Below, one piece after another: positions 23,857 to 33,199 of a stretch of 42,497 nt of DNA; the first letter of the stretch is position 1, and every line of letters begins with the position of its first letter. A program made the position numbers and the translations under genes. Below the pieces are notes generated by a model that was not told the origin of the DNA, did not search any database, and worked only from the letters and a program-made list of their open reading frames with translations. The DNA is from Myxococcota bacterium (GTDB lineage: Bacteria > Myxococcota > JAJVIH01): assembly GCA_022072125.1 (NCBI GenBank), contig JAJVIH010000021.1:64700-107196 (forward strand), written 5' to 3'.

Positions 23857-26407
23857 TGCCGCGCTGGATCGCCTGCCCCCCTGGCTGAGTGCAGGGCCAT
23901 TGCGGCGGGCCGAGTCCGCCCTGCTCCGGTTGTTCTGGAGGCATGGGCCGGTTTTCCGCCAGAAGATGCTGGTGGCCTCGCTGGCGGCGGCCATTGGGGT
24001 GGCGTGGTGCTCCATGGACGCCAGCGAACCTGTGGGGCTTCCCGGCGAACCAATCAGCGCGTACCTGCAACGCAGCCTGGGATGGACAATCCATCAATGG
24101 GCCGCGCCGGGACTCGATAACCCCCTGAACCAGCCCCACCGGACTCTGTTGCAGTCCTTTGTTTCCCATCCCGTCTTGTTCACGGCGTCCGGCGCGCCGG
24201 GCCAACCTGCTGAACTGTACCTGGGGCAACTTCAACTGACGCGCGAGGGGCAGCCCAGCCGGCTGGAGTCCGCCGTCAATCTCTCCCGATCCCGCGACAG
24301 CCACGAGGAAAATATCCAGGTTCAGGGGAATGTGGTGGTTTATCAATCGCGGGTCCGGGAGGGAGTGGAATCGGTCACCGTACTGAATTTTGATGGTGAA
24401 CCAGACTCCGTGACCAGGCATCTGGGATGGGTGGGACGTCTCGCATCCCGCCTGTCAAACTTGCTTGAACTGGGCTCCAGCAAGGGGGTTGAACGTACGA
24501 CCTTCGCCCTGGATGAGGCGGCGGACGGTGTCCGGGTTCAGGCGTCGGGCGGCCGCCTGCTTCTGGAGATCGCGGGAGACGCCGCTCCAACGCGCTGGGA
24601 ATATGATCTGGTTGAGCGCCGGCATCTGGCCGGTCCCGCGGATCAGGTGAGCGTGCGCCAATGGAAACGGGAGTTTCCCGGGGTGGTGATATGGATGCTC
24701 AACACCGTGCGCAACCTGTCGTGGGTGGGCTCCCGCAAAATCGAATATATTGAAGAAAAATTTTATTCCCTTCAGGACAGCGTGCAGCGTATCGCCAGCC
24801 GTCCCGCCGATCCGCCTCCGGAAGAACCGGAATTTGTATTGAAGCCGCACGCCGCCACGGCGGGTTCCGCCGCCTGGCCCGCGCCGGCGTCCCTGACGCC
24901 GATGGTGACCACGCCCGCGCCCGGAGAGGGGGTGTGGCAGGAAGAGGATTTTTACCCATCCCGTCCCGGCGCGCCGCCATTGGCCTGGACCACCACCGTG
25001 CGGACCGATTCCGCCCGTCCCCATCAATTCGTGAAGATGATCCGGTTCGATGGCCGCCGGGTCCGGCTTCACGCCGTGGCGGGGACGGAGGAGCCCGTTT
25101 CGACGACGGGCATTCCCGGAAGCGGACGCATTCCCAAGGAAGTGCTGGACAGCGGCAAACTGGTGGCGGGATTCACCGGGGGGTTCCTGTCCCTGCATGG
25201 AGGTTATGGCATGAAGGTGGATGGCCGCATGGTGGCCCCGCCGTCGCCAGGTATCGCCACGGTGGGCATGGACGCCAATGGGCATGCCAGCATGTTCACC
25301 TGGCGGAAAGGCTTTACCGCCCCGGCGGAGATGAGGAGCTTCCGCCAGAATCTCTATCCGTTGATCGAAAATGGGCGCATCAATGAAGCAGAGACGCGTT
25401 CCTGGGGCATCACCGGACCAGGGCGTGATCCGGTTTTTACCTCGCGTTCGGCGATAGCGGTCACCGGCAGCGGCGATCTGATCTTCGCCTGGGGCAGTTT
25501 TTCCAGCGCCATCAGCCTGGCGCGGGCGCTCAAGGCCTCGGGCGCGGTATATGCGGTCCACCTCGACATGAATATCAATCACATCAATATGGAGATGTAC
25601 CGGACCATGGAAGGGGACGGGTACGAGGCGAAGCCATTCGCCGAGACCATGCGCAAACCGGAATTTCCGGCCTTTCTCAAAACCCGTTCGCGGGACTTCT
25701 TCTATCTGGCGGAGGCCCCGGCCGGGCTGGACTCCCTGGCGCCAGGGGGTGATGCGCCAGCCACCGCGCCGGCGTGGAGCCAGCCTTTGGCGCGCCCGGG
25801 CGTTTATCCTCCTCCCGCTCTGTTCGCCGCGGACCCAGGCAAGGGATGGTCCGCGTTGTTGACGGATTCCCGCGCCTTGCCTCTGGCGTTGGGCGCCAGC
25901 GGCGTCTGCGCCAAACCCCATCTGGTGGCGGCGTTCATCAAACCAGAGAAGCCCCCCAAACGGGCGGGGGCCCCGGCGGAGATCAACATTTCCAGGGATG
26001 GATTGACCGTCGCTGCCGGCAATTCAGGTGGAGTGACCGGATGGCTTTGGCCGGATAAAGCCCCGGCGCCCAAATCAAAAGGCCGGTGGCTGTTTGTTTC
26101 CCCGGTTGAGGGGCTGGGAACCCTGTTCCTGTTGCTGCCGTCCGGCGCGGCCCCTTCCACGGTGAATCTGGAATTGATGGGACGCAGGCCTTCCCAGTGG
26201 GTATTGCTCGGGGAAGCGGAAGCCCTGGCCACGGCGTCCATATCCCGGCAAACGCCCTGGACAGACTTGTTGACGGGCGGCGGGCTGGAGCGTCTTAAAA
26301 TTGATCCTGCCGCGGTGCTGATCAAGGGCTGTCTTTCCACCCATACTTCGTGGTTCAACGCCCTGAATCCAGCGGATAATTTGGGTCAGGCCGCCGTCCA
26401 GCCGTAA
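23804..26407 (+). CDS. Membrane-anchored phosphodiester-glycosidase-like protein
   Basis: An 867-aa protein with a basic cytoplasmic N-terminus, one membrane helix at about 55-71 (MLVASLAAAIGVAW) and a large outer part. Near residues 440-610 the pattern GFTGGFLSLHGGYGMKVDG, followed by a conserved Gly/Trp region and VHLDMNIN, resembles the NAGPA/DUF2233 phosphodiester glycosidase fold. That family removes GlcNAc from phosphodiesters and occurs in exopolysaccharide proteins. The terminal 230 residues look like a separate beta domain. I prefer the ATG at 23804 (GAGG just upstream) over 23786; either overlaps pabB by 50-70 nt. The exact substrate is unknown. Confidence 0.7.
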   Translation: MPKPLRSGGLLAPGAGGDAALDRLPPWLSAGPLRRAESALLRLFWRHGPVFRQKMLVASLAAAIGVAWCSMDASEPVGLPGEPISAYLQRSLGWTIHQWAAPGLDNPLNQPHRTLLQSFVSHPVLFTASGAPGQPAELYLGQLQLTREGQPSRLESAVNLSRSRDSHEENIQVQGNVVVYQSRVREGVESVTVLNFDGEPDSVTRHLGWVGRLASRLSNLLELGSSKGVERTTFALDEAADGVRVQASGGRLLLEIAGDAAPTRWEYDLVERRHLAGPADQVSVRQWKREFPGVVIWMLNTVRNLSWVGSRKIEYIEEKFYSLQDSVQRIASRPADPPPEEPEFVLKPHAATAGSAAWPAPASLTPMVTTPAPGEGVWQEEDFYPSRPGAPPLAWTTTVRTDSARPHQFVKMIRFDGRRVRLHAVAGTEEPVSTTGIPGSGRIPKEVLDSGKLVAGFTGGFLSLHGGYGMKVDGRMVAPPSPGIATVGMDANGHASMFTWRKGFTAPAEMRSFRQNLYPLIENGRINEAETRSWGITGPGRDPVFTSRSAIAVTGSGDLIFAWGSFSSAISLARALKASGAVYAVHLDMNINHINMEMYRTMEGDGYEAKPFAETMRKPEFPAFLKTRSRDFFYLAEAPAGLDSLAPGGDAPATAPAWSQPLARPGVYPPPALFAADPGKGWSALLTDSRALPLALGASGVCAKPHLVAAFIKPEKPPKRAGAPAEINISRDGLTVAAGNSGGVTGWLWPDKAPAPKSKGRWLFVSPVEGLGTLFLLLPSGAAPSTVNLELMGRRPSQWVLLGEAEALATASISRQTPWTDLLTGGGLERLKIDPAAVLIKGCLSTHTSWFNALNPADNLGQAAVQP

Positions 26408-26453
26408 CTTTTCCGTCCCGGCGCCGTAGTTCCATGGAGAAAAGGGGAGGGCG

Positions 26454-27041
26454 TTGAGCAAATCCAGGGACATCGCACCCTTGACTGAGTGCATGATCCG
26501 CTATTGCGACGGCGATCCGTCCGCATTGGCCCCCCTTCACGCTGAAATGGCCCCGCGGCTTCGCGCATTCCTGCTCAAGCGGGTGCGCGATCCCGATTTG
26601 GCCGAGGATCTGGTGCAGGTGACGTTTCTCAAAATTCATATGGCCCGGGATCGTTTTGATCCAGGGGATGGCGGCCCGGGAGTGGTCGAGGCGTGGTGTT
26701 TCGCCATCGCCCGCAATGCAGCCCTGGACGCCCTGCGCAGCCGCCAGCGCCTGAACGCCCGCTTGATCAGCGATGAGGATGCGCCCGAGCCCGGCTTCGC
26801 CGAATGGGTGGAACGGGAAACCGACGCCAGTCTGCACCATGTGGTCCGGGAAGCCATGGAGCAACTCAGCCCATCCCAGCGGGAGATCATTGATCTGCAC
26901 AAGCTGCAGGAGTTGTCCATGGCGGAGATCGCCCAACGGCTGGGGGTCAACGAAGGAGCCGTGCGGGTACGCGCTCACCGGGCGTACCAGCGCCTCAAGG
27001 AGGTTCTGGAACCCCTGTTCGGGAAGGGAGGCGGAGCATGA
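26454..27041 (+). CDS. ECF-type RNA polymerase sigma factor
   Basis: A 195-aa alternative sigma factor with region 2 (about 15-85, including LAEDLVQVTFLKIH, the core-binding helix and -10 recognition) and region 4 (about 130-185) with a helix-turn-helix LSMAEIAQRLGVNEGAVRVR. Regions 1 and 3 are absent, as in the ECF group. The start is TTG at 26454 with an excellent ribosome binding site, GGGGAGG, 3 nt upstream. Its stop overlaps the start of an NrsF-like membrane protein (ATGA), the usual pairing of an ECF factor with its anti-sigma. Confidence 0.92.
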   Translation: MSKSRDIAPLTECMIRYCDGDPSALAPLHAEMAPRLRAFLLKRVRDPDLAEDLVQVTFLKIHMARDRFDPGDGGPGVVEAWCFAIARNAALDALRSRQRLNARLISDEDAPEPGFAEWVERETDASLHHVVREAMEQLSPSQREIIDLHKLQELSMAEIAQRLGVNEGAVRVRAHRAYQRLKEVLEPLFGKGGGA

Positions 27042-27649
27042 TTGATCAGGCCCAGGTGATTGGCGCCATTCAGCAGGACCTGAACGCCGGGGCCCGGCGC
27101 CGCCGGACCATGTGGACATTTCTGTCGACCCTTCTCATCGCCGGCGTTCTGGTGCTGGTCAAACTGCTTGGAGTGCGTGCCACCTTTGATTTGGAACATC
27201 TTCTCGCCCATGTGGCCGTGCCTGGCATGGCGGTGGGCGCGGCCATTCTCTCCCTGGGGGTCGCCATGGGGGTGTTTTTCCCCGGGCGGGCGCTCATGGG
27301 GGTGATTTGGGGGCTCAATACCGTGGCGGCGGCGTTGATGCTCGGCATCGAGACGGAGCCCGCCGACTCCCTTCAACCCGTTCTGGGGTGTTTTACCGGC
27401 GTGTGGTTTTTTGGCGTGATGTGGATGTTATTGCTGGGAGGAGCGGCGAAGGCGTCATTGCGCAAGCGGATCAACGTGGCGTCGTGGCTGGCGGCTTCGG
27501 CCACCCTGGCGGCCCTGCTGATTCTCGATATTCATTGTCCAAACCAGTCCCCCGCCCATTTGTGGATATCCCATGGCGGCGGCGCCGCGGCCTTCCTGCT
27601 GGTGGCCGGATTGTTGTCCCGCGCCTTCCGCCGCCGCAAAACCGGTTGA
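27038..27649 (+). CDS. NrsF-like (DUF1109) membrane anti-sigma factor
   Basis: A 203-aa protein with a short basic cytoplasmic N-terminus (Gln/Arg-rich, 1-24) and about six membrane helices, ending in a basic tail. It has the late motif HCPNQSPAHLWISHGGG, similar to the Cys-Pro/His-Gly pattern of DUF1109/NrsF proteins, which hold their ECF sigma factor at the membrane until a signal arrives. The 4-nt overlap with the sigma gene supports this. Weaker alternative: an unrelated multi-spanning protein. Confidence 0.75.
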   Translation: MIDQAQVIGAIQQDLNAGARRRRTMWTFLSTLLIAGVLVLVKLLGVRATFDLEHLLAHVAVPGMAVGAAILSLGVAMGVFFPGRALMGVIWGLNTVAAALMLGIETEPADSLQPVLGCFTGVWFFGVMWMLLLGGAAKASLRKRINVASWLAASATLAALLILDIHCPNQSPAHLWISHGGGAAAFLLVAGLLSRAFRRRKTG

Positions 27650-27797
27650 ACCCGGGCGAATGGCGTTTCCACGCCCGCGAAAAATCATCACTCCGGGCAA
27701 TCCGCGGGGGAATGGAATCCAGCGCCATCCGCCCGAAGGCGCCGTTTTCAGCCGTCCTCTCCCCATCGCATGCAAGGGAGCCGGGAGGAGAGGCGGA
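27650..27797. other. Convergent intergenic region
   Basis: 148 nt between the anti-sigma gene and argG, which converge. It is GC-rich with several small inverted repeats (for example CCTCTCC near 27757 and GGAGAGG near 27786). No gene and no classical terminator with a U-tract is evident. Confidence 0.4.
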
Positions 27798-29018
27798 TTA
27801 CCGTTCTTCGTTGCGCGCATGGGCGGCCAGCGCGCGGATGCGCAGCCGCAACGCATTCAGACGGATGAAACCCTCGGCGTCCTTCTGGTTGTAAACCGTG
27901 TCCTTTTCAAAGGTTGCAAATTCCTTCGAGAACAGGGAATTGGGCGATCTGCGTCCCAGCACGGTGACATTTCCCTTGTATAACCGCAGCCGGACTTCTC
28001 CTGTCACCACGCGCTGGATATCGTCCACCAGATTTTGCAGCATCTCGCGCTCGGGTGAATACCAGAAACCGTTGTAGACCAGCCTTGCATATTCGGGCAC
28101 GAGTTGGTCGCGCAGGCGCAATACTTCCCGGTCCAGGGTCAGGCTCTCCAGCGCGCGGTGGGCGCGGTAAATGACCGTGCCGCCGGGGGTTTCGTATACG
28201 CCGCGGCTCTTCATGCCGACAAAGCGGTTTTCCACCATGTCCACCCGGCCGGCGCCATGTTCTCCCGCCAGGCGATTGAGGCGGCTCATCATTTCAGCGG
28301 GCCACAGCGGCTCACCATCGAGCGCGACCGGGTTGCCTCCGTCAAAGGTCAGGGTGATCTCCAGCGGGCGATCAGGCGCATCCACCGGAGATTTGGTCAG
28401 CTTGAACATGTCCTCTGGCGGGGCCGCCCAGGGGTCTTCGAGAACACCGCCTTCAAACGATAGGTGCAGCAGGTTGCGGTCCATTGAATAAGGTTTTTCC
28501 GCCGTCACCGGAACGGGAATCTTGTGCGCCCGGGCGTATTCGATCAGATCGCTGCGGGATTTGAAGCTCCACTCCCGCCATGGAGCAATGATGCGGATGC
28601 CGGGTTCCAGCGCATAGGCGGTCAACTCGAAACGCACCTGGTCGTTTCCCTTGCCGGTGGCGCCGTGGGCGATGGCGTCCGCGCCTTCCTGGCGGGCGAT
28701 TTCGACGAGCCGCTTGCCAATCAGCGGACGGGCCAGACTGGTGCCCAGCAGGTATTCCCCCTCGTAAATCGCCTTGGCGCGAAAGGCCGGGAAGACGAAG
28801 TCCCGGACAAATTCCTCGCGCAGATCATCAATCACGCATTTTTCGGCTCCGGTGGCGCGGGCCTTGGCGTCGAGCCCATCCAGTTCTTCCTCTTGGCCGA
28901 TGTCCGCCGTGAAGGCGACAACCGGACACCCGTATTGTTCCCGCAGCCAGGTGAGGATCACGCTGGTGTCGAGTCCGCCGGAATATGCAAGGACGATCTT
29001 GTTGGGACGTTCAGCCAT
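27798..29018 (-). CDS. argG: Argininosuccinate synthase
   Basis: ATP-dependent ligase joining citrulline and aspartate in arginine biosynthesis; 406 aa, standard length. The ATP-pyrophosphatase motif YSGGLDTS is at 11-18. Other family stretches are [13 protein letters not shown] (around 115), IIAPWREW and [15 protein letters not shown]. The ATG at 29018 has GGAGG upstream (in TGCGGAGGCTTCC before the ATG). No other arg gene is adjacent. It is divergent from the epimerase across a 168-nt gap. Confidence 0.97.
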   Translation of the reverse strand: MAERPNKIVLAYSGGLDTSVILTWLREQYGCPVVAFTADIGQEEELDGLDAKARATGAEKCVIDDLREEFVRDFVFPAFRAKAIYEGEYLLGTSLARPLIGKRLVEIARQEGADAIAHGATGKGNDQVRFELTAYALEPGIRIIAPWREWSFKSRSDLIEYARAHKIPVPVTAEKPYSMDRNLLHLSFEGGVLEDPWAAPPEDMFKLTKSPVDAPDRPLEITLTFDGGNPVALDGEPLWPAEMMSRLNRLAGEHGAGRVDMVENRFVGMKSRGVYETPGGTVIYRAHRALESLTLDREVLRLRDQLVPEYARLVYNGFWYSPEREMLQNLVDDIQRVVTGEVRLRLYKGNVTVLGRRSPNSLFSKEFATFEKDTVYNQKDAEGFIRLNALRLRIRALAAHARNEER

Positions 29019-29186
29019 GGAAGCCTCCGCAATCAGGCGCGGCGCAACTTAGTGGATCGCTACATCCTGGGCAAGAACGCCCGGCGCCGTCCAGGGACCC
29101 TCCATCGCGCATTGAACATGCGCGGCGCCAGTGATAATCCCTCGCCGTTTGTTTGTGTCGTCCGGAATCATGAGGGGTGGCTTTTT
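29019..29186. promoter_or_regulatory. Divergent control region argG / epimerase
   Basis: 168 nt between two divergent start codons. An inverted repeat CGCGCAT-TGAAC-ATGCGCG lies at 29106-29124 and overlaps a TTGAAC that could be a -35 for the plus strand, with GATAAT 15 nt on. For argG a TTGCCC-17-TAAGTT pair is present on the minus strand. The repeat could be an operator controlling one or both genes. Confidence 0.4.
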
Positions 29187-30098
29187 ATGAGAATAGCGGT
29201 TTCGGGGGCTTCCGGTCTGATTGGGGCCGCCGTGGTCGAGGACCTGCGCCAGGCGGGACACGATGTTCGTACGCTCCGGCGGGCCAACAAGGGAACCCGG
29301 TTCACCGATGCGGTCGCTTGGTCGCCGGAAGAATCCAGCGTGGATATAGAGGCGTTGAACGGCGTGGAGGCGGTGATTCACCTCGCCGGACATGGCGTGG
29401 CCGAAGGCTCCATGGACGCCGCGCACAAGAAGAAAATCCGGGATTCCCGGGTCTTGGGCACGCGCACCCTGATCTCCGCCATGAAACAACTCCATCCTCC
29501 GCCGCGGGTGTTCATCAGCGCCTCGGCCAGCGGGTATTATGGCGACCGGGGCGACAATATCCTGACCGAGGCTTCCGGTCCGGGAGAAGGTTTTTTGTCC
29601 GAGATGGTGAGGGAATGGGAAGCGGAATCCTCCAAATATGACGCGCCGGGAACCCGCACCGCCATTCTGCGTTTCAGCATTGTGATGGATCCGGCCGGCG
29701 GCGCGCTTGAGCGCATGATCACGCCATTCAAACTCGGAGTGGGGGGGAAATTGGGTAATGGCCAGCAATGGTGGTCCTGGATCACCCTCGACGACGCCGT
29801 GCGGGTCATCCGTTTCGCGCTGGAAGATGAACGGGCGAAGGGGGTTATCAACGCCACCAGTCCGAATCCCGCCCGCAACAGTGAAATCGCCGCCGCACTG
29901 GGAAAAATCCTGAAGCGTCCCGCCGTGATGACCGTTCCGCGCTTCGTCCTCCGGTTCGGGCTGGGCCGCGAGATGGCGGATACCCTTCTGCTGGCCAGCC
30001 AGCGTATTCTTCCAGCCAAACTCAACGAATGGGGCTTTGTTTTTCAACATGACACCATCGGGAAATGCATGGCCCGCATGGCGGAGAAAATGAAATGA
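29187..30098 (+). CDS. TIGR01777-type NAD(P)-dependent sugar epimerase/SDR
   Basis: A 303-aa short-chain dehydrogenase of the SDR39U1/YfcH family. The Rossmann motif GASGLIG is at 7-13, and AVIHLAGHGVAEG and ASASGYYGDRGD are family-specific. The C-terminal DUF1731 region is recognisable near the end (FVLRFGLGREMADTLL, LPAKLNEWGF). The precise reaction of this family is poorly known. The longer open frame from 28524 overlaps argG on the other strand; I start at 29187, where a purine-rich GAGGGGTGG lies upstream. Its stop overlaps the start of the aldolase fusion (ATGA, 30095-30098). Confidence 0.9.
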   Translation: MRIAVSGASGLIGAAVVEDLRQAGHDVRTLRRANKGTRFTDAVAWSPEESSVDIEALNGVEAVIHLAGHGVAEGSMDAAHKKKIRDSRVLGTRTLISAMKQLHPPPRVFISASASGYYGDRGDNILTEASGPGEGFLSEMVREWEAESSKYDAPGTRTAILRFSIVMDPAGGALERMITPFKLGVGGKLGNGQQWWSWITLDDAVRVIRFALEDERAKGVINATSPNPARNSEIAAALGKILKRPAVMTVPRFVLRFGLGREMADTLLLASQRILPAKLNEWGFVFQHDTIGKCMARMAEKMK

Positions 30099-32194
30099 AC
30101 AGCCGTTGGAACGATGCGGACGCCAGTGAGTTCATCCACAGGTACGCCAGTGCGGGCGAGGATTTGGCCTTGCGCGTGTATTCCTCCCGGCTGATAGGCC
30201 AGGATTCCTCTCTGGTGCTCCACGGCGGCGGCAACACCAGCGTCAAAACCGTCTTCCGCAATCTGCTGGGCGACGAAGTTCCGGCGCTGTATGTGAAAGG
30301 CAGCGGCTCCAGCCTGGACAAGGTGGAGCCCCGCGATCTTCCCGGTGTGGATTTGCGGTATCTCCAGCGTCTGCGCGGGCTGTCGTCGCTGACCGACGAG
30401 GAAATGGTCAACCAGTTGCGCACGCATCTGTTTGACGCCGCCGCGCCCAATCCCTCCATCGAGGCGCTGTTGCACGCTTTCCTGCCGCCGAAATTCGTGG
30501 ACCATAGCCACGCCGACGCCATCCTTTGCCTGACCAACCGTCCGGAAGGCGAACGCTGGGTGCGCGAGGCCATGGGCGATGAAGTGGCGATAGTCAGCTA
30601 CATCAAACCAGGATTTTTGCTCTCAAAAGCCGCTGCGGAAACCTACGACAAGCATCCGGGCAGCATTGGCATGGTGCTGCTCAAACACGGTCTGTTCAGC
30701 TACGGCGGCAGCGCGCGGGAGAGTTATGAACGCCACATCGAACTGGTCAGCCGCGCGGAACGCTTCATCGGCAAAATGGGCCGCACCTCGATTGTGATTG
30801 ATCATGAGCGTTCGCCGGTGGATGAAAAACACGCGCTGGGTGTGGCCGCCCACATGGCGCCTGCTTTGCGCGGCGCCATCGCGCGCACCGATGACTCCCA
30901 CGGCCGCTGGATCCTGCGTTTTCGCACCAGCGGCGCCATCCGCCAGTTCGCGGCGGCGGAGAACCTGGCGGCGCTGGCGATGAGCGGTCCGCTGACCCCG
31001 GATCATATCATCCGCACCAAGGAACTGCCGTTGATCCTGTATCCGGATGATCACCTGGATGCGGCCCATGTGGCGGAGAAATGCGAATCGGCGTTGCGCG
31101 ACTACGCGGAAGCCTATCGCCGTTATTTCGACGAGGGTGTTCTTCACACCGGCGGTTCCTGGAAACGCCTGGACCCCATCCCGCGCGTGCTGCTGGTGCG
31201 CGGGGCGGGATTTTTCACGGCGGGGCGCACCCTGAAGGAGTGCGAGATCGCGGCGGATATCTACGAGCGCACCATCGGCGTGAAATCCGTTGCGGGCGGA
31301 CTGGGCGCCTACGAAGCGCTGCCCCCACGCGAACTATTTGAAATGGAGTACTGGAGCCTGGAACAGGCCAAGTTGGGCAAGACCGCTCTTCCGCCATTGA
31401 CCGGCAAAATCGCCCTGGTGGCGGGAGCGGGCGGCCCCATTGGGGCCGCGGCGTGCAAGGCGCTGGCGGAAGCCGGCGCCCATGTGGCGGCCTTTGATGT
31501 GAATGAACAGGCTCTCAAGGCCGCCCTGGACCACTGCGCGAAGTTCGGCCGGCAAGTGCAGGGCGCGGCGGGCGATGTAACCTCCCCGGAATCAGCGGCG
31601 GAGATGTTCCGGCGGGCCAGCGCGTGGTTTGGCGGGGTGGATATTGTTTTTCTCAACGCCGGCGTGGCGTTTTCCGGCCCGCTGGAGCAGTTGTCCGCAA
31701 AAGACTGGAACCGGATTGTCCAGGTCAATCTGGACGGCGCGTTTCACATCATGCGGGAAGCGGCGCGGATATTCCGGACGCAAGGGACCGGCGGCGACAT
31801 TATCCTCAACGCATCGAAAAATGTGTTTGCGCCGGGAGCGGAATTCGGAGCCTATTCGGCCAGCAAGGCGGGGGCGCATCAACTCGCCAAGGTGGCGGCG
31901 ATTGAACTCGCATCCATGGATGTGCGCGTCAACATGATCAACGCCGATGCGGTGTTTTCGCACGAAGGAATCCAGTCGGGGTTGTGGAAGGAAGTGGGGC
32001 TGGCGCGAGCGTCCGCGCATCAGGTGGATCCGGCCCGGCTCGAAGAATTTTACCGCCAGCGCAACCTGCTCAAAACCCGCGTGACCGCGGATGACGTGGC
32101 GCGGGCGGTGCTGTTTTTCGCCACCCGCCAGACCCCCACCACCGGCGCCACCCTGCCGGTGGATGGCGGCGTCGCGGCGGCGTTTCCGCGCTGA
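30095..32194 (+). CDS. Bifunctional class II aldolase / short-chain dehydrogenase
   Basis: A 699-aa fusion. The N-terminal half (about 20-420) is class II aldolase/adducin-like, with GGGNTSVK, zinc-site DHSHADAIL and HGLFSYG. The C-terminal half (about 440-699) is an SDR: VAGAGGPIGAAACKAL for NAD binding, a Ser region at NASKNVF and catalytic Tyr-x-x-x-Lys in YSASK. Such fusions (RhaD-like) typically split rhamnulose-1-phosphate and oxidise lactaldehyde. No other rhamnose gene is nearby, so the substrate is unsettled. The SDR dinucleotide motif GAGGPIG differs slightly from TGxxxGIG. Confidence 0.88.
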   Translation: MNSRWNDADASEFIHRYASAGEDLALRVYSSRLIGQDSSLVLHGGGNTSVKTVFRNLLGDEVPALYVKGSGSSLDKVEPRDLPGVDLRYLQRLRGLSSLTDEEMVNQLRTHLFDAAAPNPSIEALLHAFLPPKFVDHSHADAILCLTNRPEGERWVREAMGDEVAIVSYIKPGFLLSKAAAETYDKHPGSIGMVLLKHGLFSYGGSARESYERHIELVSRAERFIGKMGRTSIVIDHERSPVDEKHALGVAAHMAPALRGAIARTDDSHGRWILRFRTSGAIRQFAAAENLAALAMSGPLTPDHIIRTKELPLILYPDDHLDAAHVAEKCESALRDYAEAYRRYFDEGVLHTGGSWKRLDPIPRVLLVRGAGFFTAGRTLKECEIAADIYERTIGVKSVAGGLGAYEALPPRELFEMEYWSLEQAKLGKTALPPLTGKIALVAGAGGPIGAAACKALAEAGAHVAAFDVNEQALKAALDHCAKFGRQVQGAAGDVTSPESAAEMFRRASAWFGGVDIVFLNAGVAFSGPLEQLSAKDWNRIVQVNLDGAFHIMREAARIFRTQGTGGDIILNASKNVFAPGAEFGAYSASKAGAHQLAKVAAIELASMDVRVNMINADAVFSHEGIQSGLWKEVGLARASAHQVDPARLEEFYRQRNLLKTRVTADDVARAVLFFATRQTPTTGATLPVDGGVAAAFPR

Positions 32195-32299
32195 GCCGTT
32201 TTCGCTTTGGGGCGGTTGGTCCCGCCAGACCTGGCGAATCTCATCCGGCGTCAGGTGAACCGGATTGTCCGCATTCGCATGGACCGGGAGGAATGGGGG
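32195..32299. other. Convergent intergenic region with an open in-frame stretch
   Basis: 105 nt between the aldolase and deacetylase stops. Read on the minus strand it stays open, in the deacetylase frame, past that gene's TGA, and includes codons reading NPVHLTPDEIRQVWRDQPP with GC-rich third positions. No start codon precedes this stretch, so I do not call it a gene. Confidence 0.3.
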
Positions 32300-33199
32300 T
32301 CAGGAATGCGCGCCGGGATAATCTCCGGCTTCATGGTGATCGCACTGGTGTTCTGAGTCGCGGCCGAAGACATCGCGGAAGCTGGCGATGGTCGCCCCAT
32401 GCCGAAGCGCCATGGCGCGGAACTCACTGGAACACAGGGTTTCGGTTTCGGTGCGGCGCTGATAGCCGCTGGGCTCGTTTTCCGCGCCTGGATGGACCAT
32501 CAACTCGGTAACCCCCCCGGAAATGGTGTTGAAGAGCCGCCGTGCTGCGTCCATGGAAAAACGTCCGCTGTCGAAGAAACCAAAAAAATGATTGGTGGTG
32601 AACATTCCCCGGCGGCGGGCGAGCAGGCGGTATCCCAGGCCCATCCAACTGATCCCCGCGCCGGCGGTCAGCACTTTCCATTCCGAGGCGGTGTCCGTTC
32701 CACGGACTGGCATGGCCTCGACGGGCGCGCGCACGGCCTTGACCGCAAATTCCCGGGCCAGTTTGAGATGCACGGGCCACAACAGCGGCAGCAAATGGAC
32801 ATGCTGATGGCTGTCGGCGTGGCTGGGCGGGGGCAACCCCAATTCCAGAAAACGCTGGTATTGCGCGCGCCACTCGGCCTCGACCTGTTTGACCAGGGCG
32901 GGGCGGCGCAGCAGGCGGCGGAATATTTCCGGATAACGCGGCGGGAAGCGCTCACCGGCCAGCAGTCCGTTTACCTGATTCGCCTGCGCGCAAGGCAGGG
33001 TTTCATTCAGCGTCAGATGAATGCCCACGTCCAGCGTGGGATGGGTCCGCGCCAGAAACGCGGCGTCCTTGGCGGCGTCTCCGCCCGCCATCAGCGTGGC
33101 GCAGGGCAGGCCCCCCGCCAGATGAGCCTCGACAATGCCCCGGTTGGCGGCGCGCGACTGGCCAAAGTCGTCGCCATTGATGATCAGGATGCGGTTCAT
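32300..33199 (-). CDS. ChbG/YdjC-type carbohydrate deacetylase
   Basis: A 299-aa metal-dependent deacetylase-like protein. The metal-site signatures are NGDDFGQS (8-15, Asp pair) and the HADSHQHVHLLP cluster near residue 130. The family removes N-acetyl groups from amino sugars such as chitooligosaccharides; HpnK of hopanoid pathways is a relative. The start at 33199 overlaps the methyltransferase stop (ATGA, 33196-33199); the longer open frame upstream is a shadow of the methyltransferase. Last gene of the ppiD operon, so it probably acts on a glycan or glycolipid made by the neighbouring transferase. Confidence 0.85.
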   Translation of the reverse strand: MNRILIINGDDFGQSRAANRGIVEAHLAGGLPCATLMAGGDAAKDAAFLARTHPTLDVGIHLTLNETLPCAQANQVNGLLAGERFPPRYPEIFRRLLRRPALVKQVEAEWRAQYQRFLELGLPPPSHADSHQHVHLLPLLWPVHLKLAREFAVKAVRAPVEAMPVRGTDTASEWKVLTAGAGISWMGLGYRLLARRRGMFTTNHFFGFFDSGRFSMDAARRLFNTISGGVTELMVHPGAENEPSGYQRRTETETLCSSEFRAMALRHGATIASFRDVFGRDSEHQCDHHEAGDYPGAHS

